Source: Fidelibacterota bacterium
GTDB lineage: Bacteria > Fidelibacterota > UBA2242 > JAFGTP01
Length of the DNA: 64,000 nucleotides
NCBI GenBank assembly: GCA_016934035.1
Contig: JAFGTP010000030.1
Span: 1-64,000 of the forward strand
Reading direction: 5' to 3'
Of the stretch, positions 19,021 to 29,400 are shown in pieces. The notes beneath the pieces are model-generated. The model worked only from the letters and a program-made list of their open reading frames with translations. It made no database searches and was not told the origin of the DNA. Numbering within the stretch: the stretch's first letter is position 1; each line of letters starts with the position of its first letter. The translations under genes and the position numbers were made by a program.

Positions 19021-20274
19021 TTATTTTTTTTCAATGATTTGATCACGTTCTTTTCCAACCGATACACGACTGGCTTTTACGCCAACCAATCGCTCAATTG
19101 TTTCCACATAATTTTTTGTGTTTGCGGGCAAATCCTCCCATTTGCGAATATCACTGATATCGGTTTTCCATCCCGGAAGGGTGATATATTCAGGCTTTAA
19201 TCCTTCGAGATTATCTTCAGGGAAATTTCCATTGGCGTAATCCGTGCAGATTTTGATTTCGTCAAAGTCATCTAAAACATCCAGTTTTGTCAAAATAATG
19301 GATGTAAACCCATTGATCTGGTTTGTGTATTTTGCCAGCACGGCATCAAACCAACCGCATCGTCTTTTCCGTTTGGTTGTGGCACCGATTTCACCGCCAA
19401 TCTGTTGTAATTTTTCGCCGATTTCATTCAGTTGCTCGGTGGGAAAAGGGCCGGCACCGACACGTGTCTGGTAAGCTTTGAAGACCCCGATAATCTCGTC
19501 AATTTTAGTAGGACCAATACCCAGACCAGTAGAAATATTGCCGGAAGTGGTATTGGAACTGGTGACAAAAGGATAGGTTCCGTAATCGATGTCCAACAGG
19601 CTGCCCTGGGCCCCTTCGACTAGAATATTGCTGCCTTTCGCAACCATTTCATTCATCAAGGTTATGGTATCGGCAGCATACTGATATATTAATGCGGCTG
19701 CTTGATAAAATTTATCACATTCTTCTTTTAACAAAGGAAGGACATCACTATTGATCAGGTTTTGATTCACTGCCCTGTTGATTTTTTCTTCCAGATTTGC
19801 TTTGACAGCCGCAAGGTTCTTCAGGTCTTTGACCAGTAGCCCGTTTCTGGAAACTTTATCGGCATAACAGGGTCCAATGCCTTTTTTCGTTGTTCCGATT
19901 GCCCGGGTACCCAGAGAGGATTCCAGACTGCAGTCAAGTTCCTTGTGAAGCGGTGTTACGACATTGGCCAGATAGGAGATATATATTCTGTTTTTTACAA
20001 AGCAGCCTTTTGCTTCCACCATTTCAATCTCTTCAACCAAAAGAACCGGATCAATGACCATGCCGTTGCCAAGGACACATTTGACATTCGGTCTCATTAC
20101 GCCACTGGGCAATTGGTGCAAAATGGTTTCTTCATTTTTTATGAGTATGGTATGTCCGGCATTGGCACCGCCTTGAAAGCGAGCCACACAGTGTACATTT
20201 TCAGAGAGCATATCGACAATTTTTCCCTTGCCTTCATCTCCCCATTGTGCGCCTAATATCGATACAACTGACAT
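19021..20274 (-). CDS. purA: Adenylosuccinate synthetase
   Basis: A 417-residue cytosolic enzyme that makes adenylosuccinate from IMP, GTP and aspartate in AMP synthesis. It shows the GTP loop GAQWGDEGKGKIVD, GGANAGHTI, TTKKGIGPCYADK, GAQGSLLDIDYGTYPFVTSSN, and the C-terminal KLDVLDDF and RVSVGKERDQII. AAAGGA precedes the ATG at 20274. A terminator lies between secF and this gene. Confidence 0.97.
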   Translation of the reverse strand: MSVVSILGAQWGDEGKGKIVDMLSENVHCVARFQGGANAGHTILIKNEETILHQLPSGVMRPNVKCVLGNGMVIDPVLLVEEIEMVEAKGCFVKNRIYISYLANVVTPLHKELDCSLESSLGTRAIGTTKKGIGPCYADKVSRNGLLVKDLKNLAAVKANLEEKINRAVNQNLINSDVLPLLKEECDKFYQAAALIYQYAADTITLMNEMVAKGSNILVEGAQGSLLDIDYGTYPFVTSSNTTSGNISTGLGIGPTKIDEIIGVFKAYQTRVGAGPFPTEQLNEIGEKLQQIGGEIGATTKRKRRCGWFDAVLAKYTNQINGFTSIILTKLDVLDDFDEIKICTDYANGNFPEDNLEGLKPEYITLPGWKTDISDIRKWEDLPANTKNYVETIERLVGVKASRVSVGKERDQIIEKK

Positions 20275-20297
20275 CTATATCATCCTTTTATAAATAT

Positions 20298-20330
20298 AAA
20301 ATGCCCCCAATGTTGGGAGCATTTTGTATT
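20298..20330 (-). terminator. Terminator downstream of secF
   Basis: On the minus strand AAAATGC-CCCAA pairs with TTGGG-GCATTTT, leaving an internal mismatch and a small loop, in the gap between secF and purA. The T-rich 3' arm fits an intrinsic terminator, perhaps a leaky one inside the long block. Confidence 0.6.
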
Positions 20331-20358
20331 ATTATTTGAGTAAATATAAAAGAAAATT

Positions 20359-21246
20359 TCATTTCTTGTTCTGAATTCTTTTTTCCCATTCAACGACTAT
20401 TGGACCGGCAATAAAAATTGAAGAATAAGTACCCACAATCACACCAATGATCATCGTGAAAGCAAAAATCTGAATTTCTCCGGTTGAAAAAGCCAACACA
20501 ACTACAACAATAAAAGTTGTCAGTGACGTAATAATGGTACGGCTAATAGTCTGATTGATACTGTTGTTGACGAGAGTAGTAACATCCAGGCGTTTATTTT
20601 TTTTGCGATTTTCACGAACACGGTCAAAAAGAACAATCGTGTCGTTTAGAGAATAGCCCACAATGGTCAGGAAGGCCGCAATTGTGGAAACAGAGATTTC
20701 AAACTGTAAAAAGGAAAATATTCCCAGTGTAAACAATACGTCATGAATAAGCGCAACCACTGCACCCATGGCAAATCGGAATTCAAATCTGAAGGTAATG
20801 TATACACCAATCCAAAAAATTGCCCAAAGAATGGCTTTGACCGCAGACTTTCTCAGCTCCGCTCCGATTTGAGGTCCAACCTTTTCCACTTTGAGAATTT
20901 CATAGGGATTGTTTCTTTGTTTCAGAGTTGATTCCACCTGTTCCTGAACATTGATATCTCCACCATGTTCTGCTACCCGAATCAGAAATTCATTTTCACC
21001 GCCCAATTGTTGAATCACACTCTTATCGAGGTTGACTTTAGCCAGGTCGGACCTTAAATCCGAAGAGGTGACCGGGTTTTCAAATTTCAACTGAATCAAG
21101 GTACCGCCGCTAAAATCAATACCAAAATTCAACCCTCGAATAGCAAAAACAGAAATCATTCCTGCTAAAATAATAATGGCAGAGGTAATGACCGCTGTTT
21201 TGGAATATTTTATAAAATCTATATGTGTATCTTTTAAGATGCGCAT
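20359..21246 (-). CDS. secF: Protein translocase subunit SecF
   Basis: A 295-residue inner-membrane protein with six transmembrane segments that works with SecD to drive the late stage of Sec export with ion-motive force. It has the opening FGIDFSGGTLIQLKF and the conserved AAFLTIVGYSLNDTIVLFDRVREN. AAAGGA precedes the ATG at 21246, 15 bases after secD. It supports Sec export of the many signal-peptide proteins in this window. Confidence 0.97.
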   Translation of the reverse strand: MRILKDTHIDFIKYSKTAVITSAIIILAGMISVFAIRGLNFGIDFSGGTLIQLKFENPVTSSDLRSDLAKVNLDKSVIQQLGGENEFLIRVAEHGGDINVQEQVESTLKQRNNPYEILKVEKVGPQIGAELRKSAVKAILWAIFWIGVYITFRFEFRFAMGAVVALIHDVLFTLGIFSFLQFEISVSTIAAFLTIVGYSLNDTIVLFDRVRENRKKNKRLDVTTLVNNSINQTISRTIITSLTTFIVVVVLAFSTGEIQIFAFTMIIGVIVGTYSSIFIAGPIVVEWEKRIQNKK

Positions 21247-21261
21247 CTTCTTATCCTTTTA

Positions 21262-23172
21262 TTATATACTTAATTTTTCCAATACTTTTTTATCTGTTCT
21301 GTAGTTGTATACCGTATGTGTAAAATATACAGCGGTAAAGAAACTGGCTACAACACCCCAGAACAATGTCACAGCAAAACCTTTGACCGGTCCTGTTCCG
21401 AACTGCATTAAAATCAAGGCCGTCAGAATAGTGGTCAGGTTTGCATCAAGAATTGCCAGGAAAGCACTGCTGTATCCACTCTCAATCGATGATTTTACAG
21501 TCTTGCCCTTATCCAACTCTTCTCTGATACGCTCAAAAATCAACACATTGTTGTCGACCGCAATACCAATTGTCAAAATCAATCCGGCAATACCCGGCAA
21601 GGTTAGCGTGGCTTTCAGATAAGCCAGGACCGCCATTACCAGAACCAGGTTGAGGAAAAGCGCTATATCAGCAATCAGACCTGAGCCCTTGTAATAGAGA
21701 GCCATGAACGCAATAACAACAATAAAACCGATAATGGCCAGTTTGGTACCCAATTCCACCGAATCTCTTCCCAGTGACGGACCTACTGTTCTTTCTTCCA
21801 TTACCTGAATCGGTGCAGGCAAAGCACCAGCCCGTAATACAATAGCGATATCCTTTGCTTCCGTCAGATCGGAGAACCCTTCAATCACACTCTCACCGTT
21901 TGGAATCTTTGAGTTGATAGTCGGGGCCATGTAAACTTTATTATCTAATACAATGGCCAGTCTTTTCTTGATATTGGCGCCGGTCAGTCTTGAAAATTTT
22001 CTGGCACCTTCATTATTTAAGGTAAAATTGATAATTGGCTGTCCGGAGTTTTGCCCCTGTCCGATGGTGGCACTGGCCTTGACAATGTATTTGCCCTGAA
22101 GACCTGCTTCTTTTTCCAAATGATAGAGGTAGTAAAAATTCCTTGTACCACCATCTTCCAGTTTCATCGGAACCGGTTTTGCACCCCATATGATCTGGGA
22201 ATTAAAAGGGAGTAATTTTACGACATTGGAATCAGCCAGGATCTTTTTGACTGCATATACATTTTCTTCAGGAACAGCGACCATTTCACCAATATTCCGC
22301 AACAAGGAAGAAAAAGGTTTGTCTTCATAAAGTGTTTCATCGACCAGCAGGTCACTCTTTTCACTGGTATCTGCCGTTTCTTCATTGGAACCCAAAATTT
22401 CATCCACCGAAACGGATTTGTTTTTGGCTTCTTCAACGGCTACGGTGGTGTCCTGAAGTTCTTCGGCGGCTACAGAATCGCTGACAGCTGTAATATCTAC
22501 CTTACCGGTTTTCAGATATTCATCGACAGCATCCCGAAAGGTCTGGGCGACTCTGGCATCTTTTAAAAGAATCAGTTCCAGCAATGCAGTCTGCTGAATG
22601 AGTTTTTTGGCTCTTTCAGGGTCCTGAACACCAGCCAGCTGGACGATAATTCTGTATTTTCCTGATTTTTGAATATTAGGCTCTGAAACACCATACTGGT
22701 CAACACGGTTTCGAATTACCGCAATGGCCCGGTTGGTGGCATCTTTTGATTCTTCATCTAGCCTTTTCAGGATTTCATCGTTTTTAATGCCAAATTCACT
22801 ATAATGTCTCACCAAATTTATTTTTGCTTCTTCAATACGCCTAGTAAAGATATCCAGAAATTCCAATTCGGAATTCTTCGCTTCTTCGGCAGACGCATTA
22901 ATAACATCTGAGAATTCAGGGGTCACATTGGTCGCCATGGATTCAAACAACTTTGGCACATCCACTTCCATCACCACATGAATACCTCCCTGCAGGTCCA
23001 GTCCCAGATGCAGGATTCTTTCTTTAATTTTGTCCATTTCACCGCTTTCACGCAGTGATTCTTTTTTTTCTTCTGAGAAAAAATAATACCTTGCACTCCA
23101 GGAGAGTGAATAAGCAGCCAGGATTAAAACAACCGCAATAATCACAAATCGAATACTTGTCTTTCTAAACAT
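21262..23172 (-). CDS. secD: Protein translocase subunit SecD
   Basis: A 636-residue membrane protein: one N-terminal helix, the D1 motif LGLDLQGGIHVVMEVDV, a large periplasmic P1 domain with RNRVDQYGVSEPNIQ, and five C-terminal helices with ILTIGIAVDNNVLIFERIREE. An unusual stretch in the middle (about residues 225-275) is rich in Glu, Asp, Val and Thr and looks like a family-specific disordered insertion. GAGGTGAT before the ATG is a strong ribosome-binding site. It is the first gene of the long core block. Confidence 0.97.
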   Translation of the reverse strand: MFRKTSIRFVIIAVVLILAAYSLSWSARYYFFSEEKKESLRESGEMDKIKERILHLGLDLQGGIHVVMEVDVPKLFESMATNVTPEFSDVINASAEEAKNSELEFLDIFTRRIEEAKINLVRHYSEFGIKNDEILKRLDEESKDATNRAIAVIRNRVDQYGVSEPNIQKSGKYRIIVQLAGVQDPERAKKLIQQTALLELILLKDARVAQTFRDAVDEYLKTGKVDITAVSDSVAAEELQDTTVAVEEAKNKSVSVDEILGSNEETADTSEKSDLLVDETLYEDKPFSSLLRNIGEMVAVPEENVYAVKKILADSNVVKLLPFNSQIIWGAKPVPMKLEDGGTRNFYYLYHLEKEAGLQGKYIVKASATIGQGQNSGQPIINFTLNNEGARKFSRLTGANIKKRLAIVLDNKVYMAPTINSKIPNGESVIEGFSDLTEAKDIAIVLRAGALPAPIQVMEERTVGPSLGRDSVELGTKLAIIGFIVVIAFMALYYKGSGLIADIALFLNLVLVMAVLAYLKATLTLPGIAGLILTIGIAVDNNVLIFERIREELDKGKTVKSSIESGYSSAFLAILDANLTTILTALILMQFGTGPVKGFAVTLFWGVVASFFTAVYFTHTVYNYRTDKKVLEKLSI

Positions 23173-23298
23173 TAAAAATCACCTCAATAAAGTATAAGAG
23201 TTAATACACTAAAAAGCCGTAGAATTTAATCGTCAACATACAACAAAGTCAACGAAAACATTTTAAATCTTTATGCTTGACGGAATTACGCATAAACA

Positions 23299-24726
23299 TT
23301 AATCATTAATCTTTACAAATGCCCTGGCCACCTCCCGATTATCCCGTTCAATTACAACCGGATAAATCTTTCCTTCCCCGTTGACACTATAACTTTTCCA
23401 ATCAAAATTTTGCGTATCGACAATATGGCCACGGTCTTCTCCAGGATTTGAACCATGATCGGGGGGCACAAATCCTTTGATATTGACTTTGTAGTATTCA
23501 GAATGCCCATTCCGGGTCAGAATATCGAATATTTCCAATTTATCACCCCGGTTGACTTGAAGAGAATCATTAGCCAGAACCACTTTACGTTTGCCATTGA
23601 CTTCAAAGAGAAAGGCAAAAAGGTCCTCCAACGGCTCCCGAACGACAACCTCAATCTTGCCGATAACATCACTGTCTTTTCTGATTAAAACTTTATCATT
23701 TTTTCGTAAAATAATGGATTTATTGATGTCGTGGTTAGTGCCCCAGCTGACGACATCACAACTCAGGCCACGTTCAACATTGGCAATGATCTCAAGTATT
23801 TGAAAAGGCTCATTTTTTTCAATATACAACGTATCATTATTTCCCAATATCTGCCTCTTGCCATTAATTTCAACCATAAGATATCTCAAAGAGGGCAGTT
23901 TGGTCATAATAGACGGGTGTTCCGGTACAACACCAAAATAATCCATAAATTCATTAATCGCATAGTTATGGTAAAGTATTTTTTCTTCGATTGTTTCCAG
24001 GTTTTTGGAACTTTCAATGCCGAAAGCATAGATACCAAACTCAGTGAGGGCATAATAAGAAGCTGATGTTCTCATCTCCTCATATTCGGTACCCTGCTCA
24101 AAGGTTTTTGTATTCATGAAATGAAGTTTATGGTATTCATTTTTGATTTTTGTATTGATTTTTTCCAGTACTTTCCTAGCCACCATCTCCAGATACAGCG
24201 TGTCCTTGCCATTAAAATATTTCGAGGCATCGGCAATAATTGATTGCCCGAAACGGTTTGGGTTGCGGCCGGGACCAATATAGGTATCACTGTAAAACCC
24301 CCAACCATCATGGAGATTTAAAAAGACATCGGAAAGCTCCATGTACTTTTTAATAATCTCAACAATCTGACCTTCAACATCGGTTGATTCTTTAGTTTTA
24401 AATTTTCGGTTGAGATCGCCATCAATACCCCGGTTATTTTTTATAATAGAATGAAAATTGGCGCGCGGAATGATAATGAGGTTACCCTGTTCCAGCACAA
24501 TATTGGGATAAAGGTCTGCTGATAAAAATCCACCAGGCTCATCCCCTTGAATTCCCCCTAAAATAAAAATCGTTTTCCCGTCATTACGCCCATAAAGGTG
24601 ATAAACATTCAATTCATTTTGGGTATCTTTGAAATATACTTTGTGGACTGTGGATGGCCTCTTGATTTCTTCTGCGTGGGTTACAGAAAAAACCAAAACC
24701 AGGTAAATTAAAAATCGTTTCATCAT
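23299..24726 (-). CDS. Csd4/Pgp1-like peptidoglycan D,L-carboxypeptidase (M99-like)
   Basis: About 475 residues with a signal peptide (ends THA). The catalytic part contains GGIQGDEPGG, giving Gln60 and Glu63, and LNLHDGWG with His139 (numbered from this start). Gln-x-x-Glu plus a His about 80 residues later is the zinc site of Helicobacter Csd4 (family M99), unlike the His-x-x-Glu of ordinary M14 enzymes. Two C-terminal beta domains each repeat VNGKR...N-D-L, as in M99 proteins. Csd4 trims tripeptide stems to dipeptides in the periplasm and is needed for helical shape. The ATG at 24726 shares ATGA with the upstream stop codon, and GGAGG lies eight bases away. The substrate is inferred from the family. 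Confidence 0.82.
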   Translation of the reverse strand: MMKRFLIYLVLVFSVTHAEEIKRPSTVHKVYFKDTQNELNVYHLYGRNDGKTIFILGGIQGDEPGGFLSADLYPNIVLEQGNLIIIPRANFHSIIKNNRGIDGDLNRKFKTKESTDVEGQIVEIIKKYMELSDVFLNLHDGWGFYSDTYIGPGRNPNRFGQSIIADASKYFNGKDTLYLEMVARKVLEKINTKIKNEYHKLHFMNTKTFEQGTEYEEMRTSASYYALTEFGIYAFGIESSKNLETIEEKILYHNYAINEFMDYFGVVPEHPSIMTKLPSLRYLMVEINGKRQILGNNDTLYIEKNEPFQILEIIANVERGLSCDVVSWGTNHDINKSIILRKNDKVLIRKDSDVIGKIEVVVREPLEDLFAFLFEVNGKRKVVLANDSLQVNRGDKLEIFDILTRNGHSEYYKVNIKGFVPPDHGSNPGEDRGHIVDTQNFDWKSYSVNGEGKIYPVVIERDNREVARAFVKIND

Positions 24727-25955
24727 TTTGATCGCCTCCAAACTTCATTGAGAATTTTAAATTCACCGTTTTCCTGTTTTTCAACGATCATGGTTTTAAC
24801 ACCTACATCCTTGTAATTGTCCGCCTCATAGACCTGCCGGAAGTTTACAACCCAATGATCCACCTGCGAACTGTGACTGGATATATTTGATATTTCCAAG
24901 TTGACTTTTCGAACCTTTGAAAATTTTTGTGCCTTATCACTTTTAAACCAACTTATATCCTTGTCCTCTATTGAAAATTTATCACTATAAAAAGACATGT
25001 AACTTTCGATATCGAGGGCTTCCCAGGCAGCCTGCCATTTCTTTAAAAAAGCGACGATTTCCTCATCAGCACTCACCCTGATGCCAATTCTGGTAAATTC
25101 TTCCCTGAGGATTTTAAAAGTGTCTCCACTTCGCAGAATTACCAATTCTTTTTCGCCATAACTGGTAAAATTTGGGGAAACATAGGTTTGTATGAAACTG
25201 GCGAGAATTTCCCGTTTCGATATCAGAAAACGCAAACTGTCAATTTCAATCTTTTTCCAGCTATAGAGTTTTTCCAGGCTTCTCTTTCTTTCCCTGAAAG
25301 TTTGAAAGGAGTTGCCGCTTTCTGTAAAATCTTCAGAATAGCAATTAAAATAAGGTTCAAGGTTACCCTCGTTCCAGTTTTTTTTCCAGTTCTGGAAAAA
25401 TGAATATAAATTCTGTCGGACATTTTCCCACCCGGGATTGTTACAATCCATGCTGTCAAGGATAATAATTCGGGTATCATTGAGGTCAATATAAGTAGCC
25501 AGGTCCAGAATATGGCCGTTTTCCAGGGAAATACACCCTTCAGTCTGAAAATCCCTGATGGTTTCATTTCTTCCGTGTATCCATATGTTGGACCCGTTCT
25601 TTTTTTCCAGTTTATCAACAATATTCGGATAATCCAGTACAAAAGCCAGGGGACCATATTTTTCCGGTAGGCCATCTCCATTGAGTTTGCGAACGACCCG
25701 GTAAATACCTTCCGGAGTTTTTAAATCGCCTTCCTTTTCCTTATTACCCGGCACCCGGCCGGTGGTCACGCGGAAAGAATCTGCAACCACTGTTGTTTCT
25801 GAATCATTAGCAGCAACAACCCATAATTTTTGTTTGCTTTTATCAACCAACAAAAATTTGTCTACACAGCCTGAGACATTATAAAAATAATTTTCAAAAG
25901 TACCAGCAGAGAGCAAATAGAGTGGGACCAGGATAGTCATGACTGATTTTTTCAA
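24723..25955 (-). CDS. Csd6/Pgp2-like YkuD-fold L,D-carboxypeptidase with two NTF2-like domains
   Basis: A 410-residue exported protein with an N-terminal signal. Residues ~32-165 are a YkuD domain with TTGRVPGNKE.GDLKTPEG, IHG at 126-128 and TEGC with catalytic Cys141. This pattern fits the Csd6/Pgp2 group of Helicobacter and Campylobacter, which trim tetrapeptide stems to tripeptides. The rest appears to be two tandem NTF2/SnoaL-like domains (~175-285 and ~300-408), each beginning F-x-x-W-x-x-A/N-W; Csd6 has one. The start is TTG at 25955 behind GAGG. It is translationally coupled to the Csd4-like gene, so the pair could act in sequence on peptidoglycan. Confidence 0.82.
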   Translation of the reverse strand: MKKSVMTILVPLYLLSAGTFENYFYNVSGCVDKFLLVDKSKQKLWVVAANDSETTVVADSFRVTTGRVPGNKEKEGDLKTPEGIYRVVRKLNGDGLPEKYGPLAFVLDYPNIVDKLEKKNGSNIWIHGRNETIRDFQTEGCISLENGHILDLATYIDLNDTRIIILDSMDCNNPGWENVRQNLYSFFQNWKKNWNEGNLEPYFNCYSEDFTESGNSFQTFRERKRSLEKLYSWKKIEIDSLRFLISKREILASFIQTYVSPNFTSYGEKELVILRSGDTFKILREEFTRIGIRVSADEEIVAFLKKWQAAWEALDIESYMSFYSDKFSIEDKDISWFKSDKAQKFSKVRKVNLEISNISSHSSQVDHWVVNFRQVYEADNYKDVGVKTMIVEKQENGEFKILNEVWRRSK

Positions 25956-26105
25956 TTATTCCTCGTTCTTTTTACTGGCCTGAAAAATATATAAAAACCG
26001 AAAAAGATAAAAGTAAAATCAATCCATTGGTTATAAAAAAATTTTAGAAAATGGTTCAAAATTTGCAAAAATATTTCTAAAAAATGATTAGACAGGAGGA
26101 TATAC

Positions 26106-26273
26106 ATGTTTTTATCGATTTTTATTTTTATACTAGGAGTCATCGTTGGGTTTAGTTTTCTGGCAATAATAGCGAGTTCCAAGCAGGCGGATTTATGGGA
26201 AGCAATAAAACTCGCAGCCTATAAAGATGATTCTTCTTTATGCAAACAGCTTATAAGAAACGGTCACGAATAA
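26106..26273 (+). CDS. Small single-pass membrane protein, 55 residues
   Basis: A short gene with an excellent AGGAGG seven bases before ATG. The first ~24 residues form one hydrophobic helix (FLSIFIFILGVIVGFSFLAII) and the remainder is a polar tail of ~30 residues ending in NGHE, probably cytoplasmic. I recognise no family. It is divergent from the Csd6-like gene and is closed by its own strong terminator 40 bases downstream, which argues for an independent transcript. Confidence 0.72.
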   Translation: MFLSIFIFILGVIVGFSFLAIIASSKQADLWEAIKLAAYKDDSSLCKQLIRNGHE

Positions 26274-26312
26274 AGAAAATTTTTCCCCTTGATTCAAATC
26301 CGACAGTAATAT

Positions 26313-26350
26313 AACAAGTGAATTAAAAAATTATTCACTTGTTTTTTTTT
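26313..26350 (+). terminator. Intrinsic terminator after the 55-residue membrane protein
   Basis: ACAAGTGAAT and ATTCACTTGT form a perfect 10-bp stem around a nine-base A/T loop, followed by nine T residues. It separates the small gene from the PorU-like gene, which starts 56 bases later. Confidence 0.9.
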
Positions 26351-26405
26351 GTTTTCAGGTCTAGTTTATTGAACTAAATTTAATAATGGTAATATTGAAT
26401 TTCAT

Positions 26406-29400
26406 ATGAGAATCTTTAAATACGCAGTTTTCATTTTTATAACAACATTAATAATTTTTCATCATAATTTATCAGCTGAACCGATCAACCATGCCATAAT
26501 TAATATGATCAATCTTGCGGACAATCATGTGCAGATCAACATCAGAATTGATTCTTTGGATGTCATAACAAAAACAAGGGGAGAAGCAGAATATTCACAA
26601 ATATTGTTTTCCAACCTCACCCAACTATCAATTCCCGGCGAACCCAATCTGCCTGAATATGCCACCCGGTTTAATGTCACGGCAAACAACCTTTCAGCCA
26701 GTTACCGGATTATCGACGAAGAAGTCATTCAACTGGATCACCCTGTGGAAATCTTTTATGATTATGCAAAAGGTGCGGACTTTAAGACCACCCAAAGTAA
26801 TCAGCAGTTCAGCATCTACCCTCAAAATTTGATGTCCTACCGTTTCGACGGATTTTTTCGCAATATTCCGGTTTCCTCTCTTCATTTTTATCCGGTTCAG
26901 ATCCTATCCCAAAATACCCTGCGGCTGATCAAAAATGTCAGCATAGATATCCATTTTTCACAGAATGACCTGGTTTTTAATCAAAACTCTAAAGCTTCCA
27001 GCCATCTATTCGCTACCGGCAAAGTCGGCCAAACGCCGAAACCCCTGAAAAAACAAAGTTCAGAGAACCCGCTAACCGGAAAACCCTTTATCAGACTGGA
27101 GGTTTCCGAAGATGGAATCTATCGTGTTGACTATCAAACACTAAAAGACATGAAAATCAGTATTGATGAAATCAATCCCCAGACCTTCGCCATGTATAAT
27201 CAGGGAAAGCAGGTGCCCATATGGATATATGGCGAGAAAGACCAGGTTTTTCACAACCAGGACTTTATTGAATTTCTCGGAAAAAGAAACCCCAATTCCA
27301 CCGGTAACACCTCGGCTTTCGATCCCTTCACCGATATCAATGTCTACCAGCTTTACTGGAATATCACCAACGGATTGCGGTTTAGCGAAGAAGCGGCCGC
27401 CCCGACCTATCAAGGTCAGGATCTGATTCGGCCAGTAGAATACGATTATCTTTTTCACTTTGAAGAAAATGAAAAATTTCAACGCCTTGGCTATGTTCAT
27501 ACAGACATACTCAGCACCGATAATGACCAGTACTTTTTCTACCGACAAATTTTAAGCGGCACTTCCCAGGACTTTGAATTTTTCCTGCCCAGCCCCAATC
27601 GAAATACAACCAAAAACATCGCTGTCAAGGCCAAACTTCAGAGCCTGGCCCAGGATATCTATTCGACCGCCCGAATCATGGTCAACGGCCAGAATATCGG
27701 TCACAACACCTGGTATTGGAACCAGCAGGGATACGTAGAACAAAACCCCGAATTTTATATACCAAACAATTTTTTGAAAGAAGGCATTAACACCTTAACC
27801 ATTAATCATGAATATAATACCAACGACCAGACCTCCAGCATTGTCCTGGATTGGCTGGAAATCCAGTATTATCGTAGTTTTATCGCCGATGAAGATTTTA
27901 TTGAATTCAATAAACCCAATGACCAGATCAATGGCATATATCAGTTTGATGTTGAAAATTTTTCCGATATCGATATATCCGTCTATAAAAACAACCAGAC
28001 AAAGATTACTGCTTTTCAGAAATCCTTCAGCGAAGAGAGCCAGACCTTTACCATTCGCATGCAGGATGAAATCAATGGCCCCACCGCTTATATCGCCGCA
28101 TCAGGCAGCAGACTGGCCCTTCCTGACACCTGCTTTCTCGACACCTTACATAATATTACCGATATCGATGGCTGCGACCATCTCTTTATTGTCTACGATG
28201 ATTTTTATGAAACCATGCAGGAAATGGTAGATTTTTATCAAATCCGGGGCATAAAAGCCCATCGGGTCAAAATCAGTGATATTTACAACCAATACAACTT
28301 CGGAATCAAAACTCCCTATGCCATCAGAGCCTTTCTCGCAGACGCTTTCAAAAGCTGGGAAAATTTTCCGAAATGGGCCCTGCTTGTCGGCGATGCCAAC
28401 CTGGATAACCGGAAACTGGACCTGTTGCCCACAGTCATGTACCAAACTTACAAATGGGGAGGCTCGGCCTCAGATTACTGGTACTCCCTGCTCGATGAAG
28501 ATGATATTCTACCTGATATTGAATTGGGACGCTGGGCCGCCGGCTCAGTCCCGGAACTGGAAACCTTGATTCAAAAACGAATTCAATACAGCGAACAACA
28601 AACCGCCGGCCCCTGGCGCAATACATACCTGTTCATTGCCGGGAAAGAAGATGATTTCAAAATTCAGACAGATTTTTTGACTGAATACAGAATAAATCCG
28701 CCGGCCTCTATCAGCCGCATCCTCATCAACCCTTCCAATGTCAACTCCAGGTTTTACGGTGGTACGGACACCCTCATTGCCCGTTTCAACCGTGGCCTTC
28801 GTGTCGTCAATTTCATGGGTCATGGCGGCGGCGCAGTCTGGGCAGACCGTTCACTATTCCGTCTGGAAGATTTATATAAACTGAAAAACGGCAACGTGCT
28901 GCCCTTCATTTCGAGTCTGACCTGCTTTACGGCTGACTTTGCCGCCAGTCAGAGTTTGGGCGAAGCGATTACGGAACGGTTTAACAGCGGTGCCATCGGC
29001 CTTTTCGGATCATCAGGTGTCGGCTGGTTGATCAACGATTTTTTACTGGGCAATGAATTTTTCAAATTCACACAAAAACCAGACATTAATATGGGCGATA
29101 TAATCAATTCTGCAAAAATTAATTATGTGACCAATTCCAATCAGTTCAATTATCTGAAAGCCTCTATGGTTTATCAATATAATCTCCTGGGTGACCCGGC
29201 TATTGTACTGGCACAAACCAATGAATTCAAAGACTATCTGAACCTCGATAGAACCCAAATCCAGCCCAATGAATCAGTCACCCTTAGCGGCCAGCTGCCC
29301 TTCAGCGACGGCAAACTGGAAATTGAGGTCTACGACAATCGAAAATATCCACTGACTCAAGTGATTCCTTATTTTTTTTCCGACAATAATTTTTCCCAGT

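Noticed and set aside
25952-26182. Minus-strand frame upstream of the Csd6-like gene
   Set aside because: It runs antisense through the convincing 55-residue gene and ends at the Csd6-like start region; the translation is low-complexity Ile/Phe/Lys.
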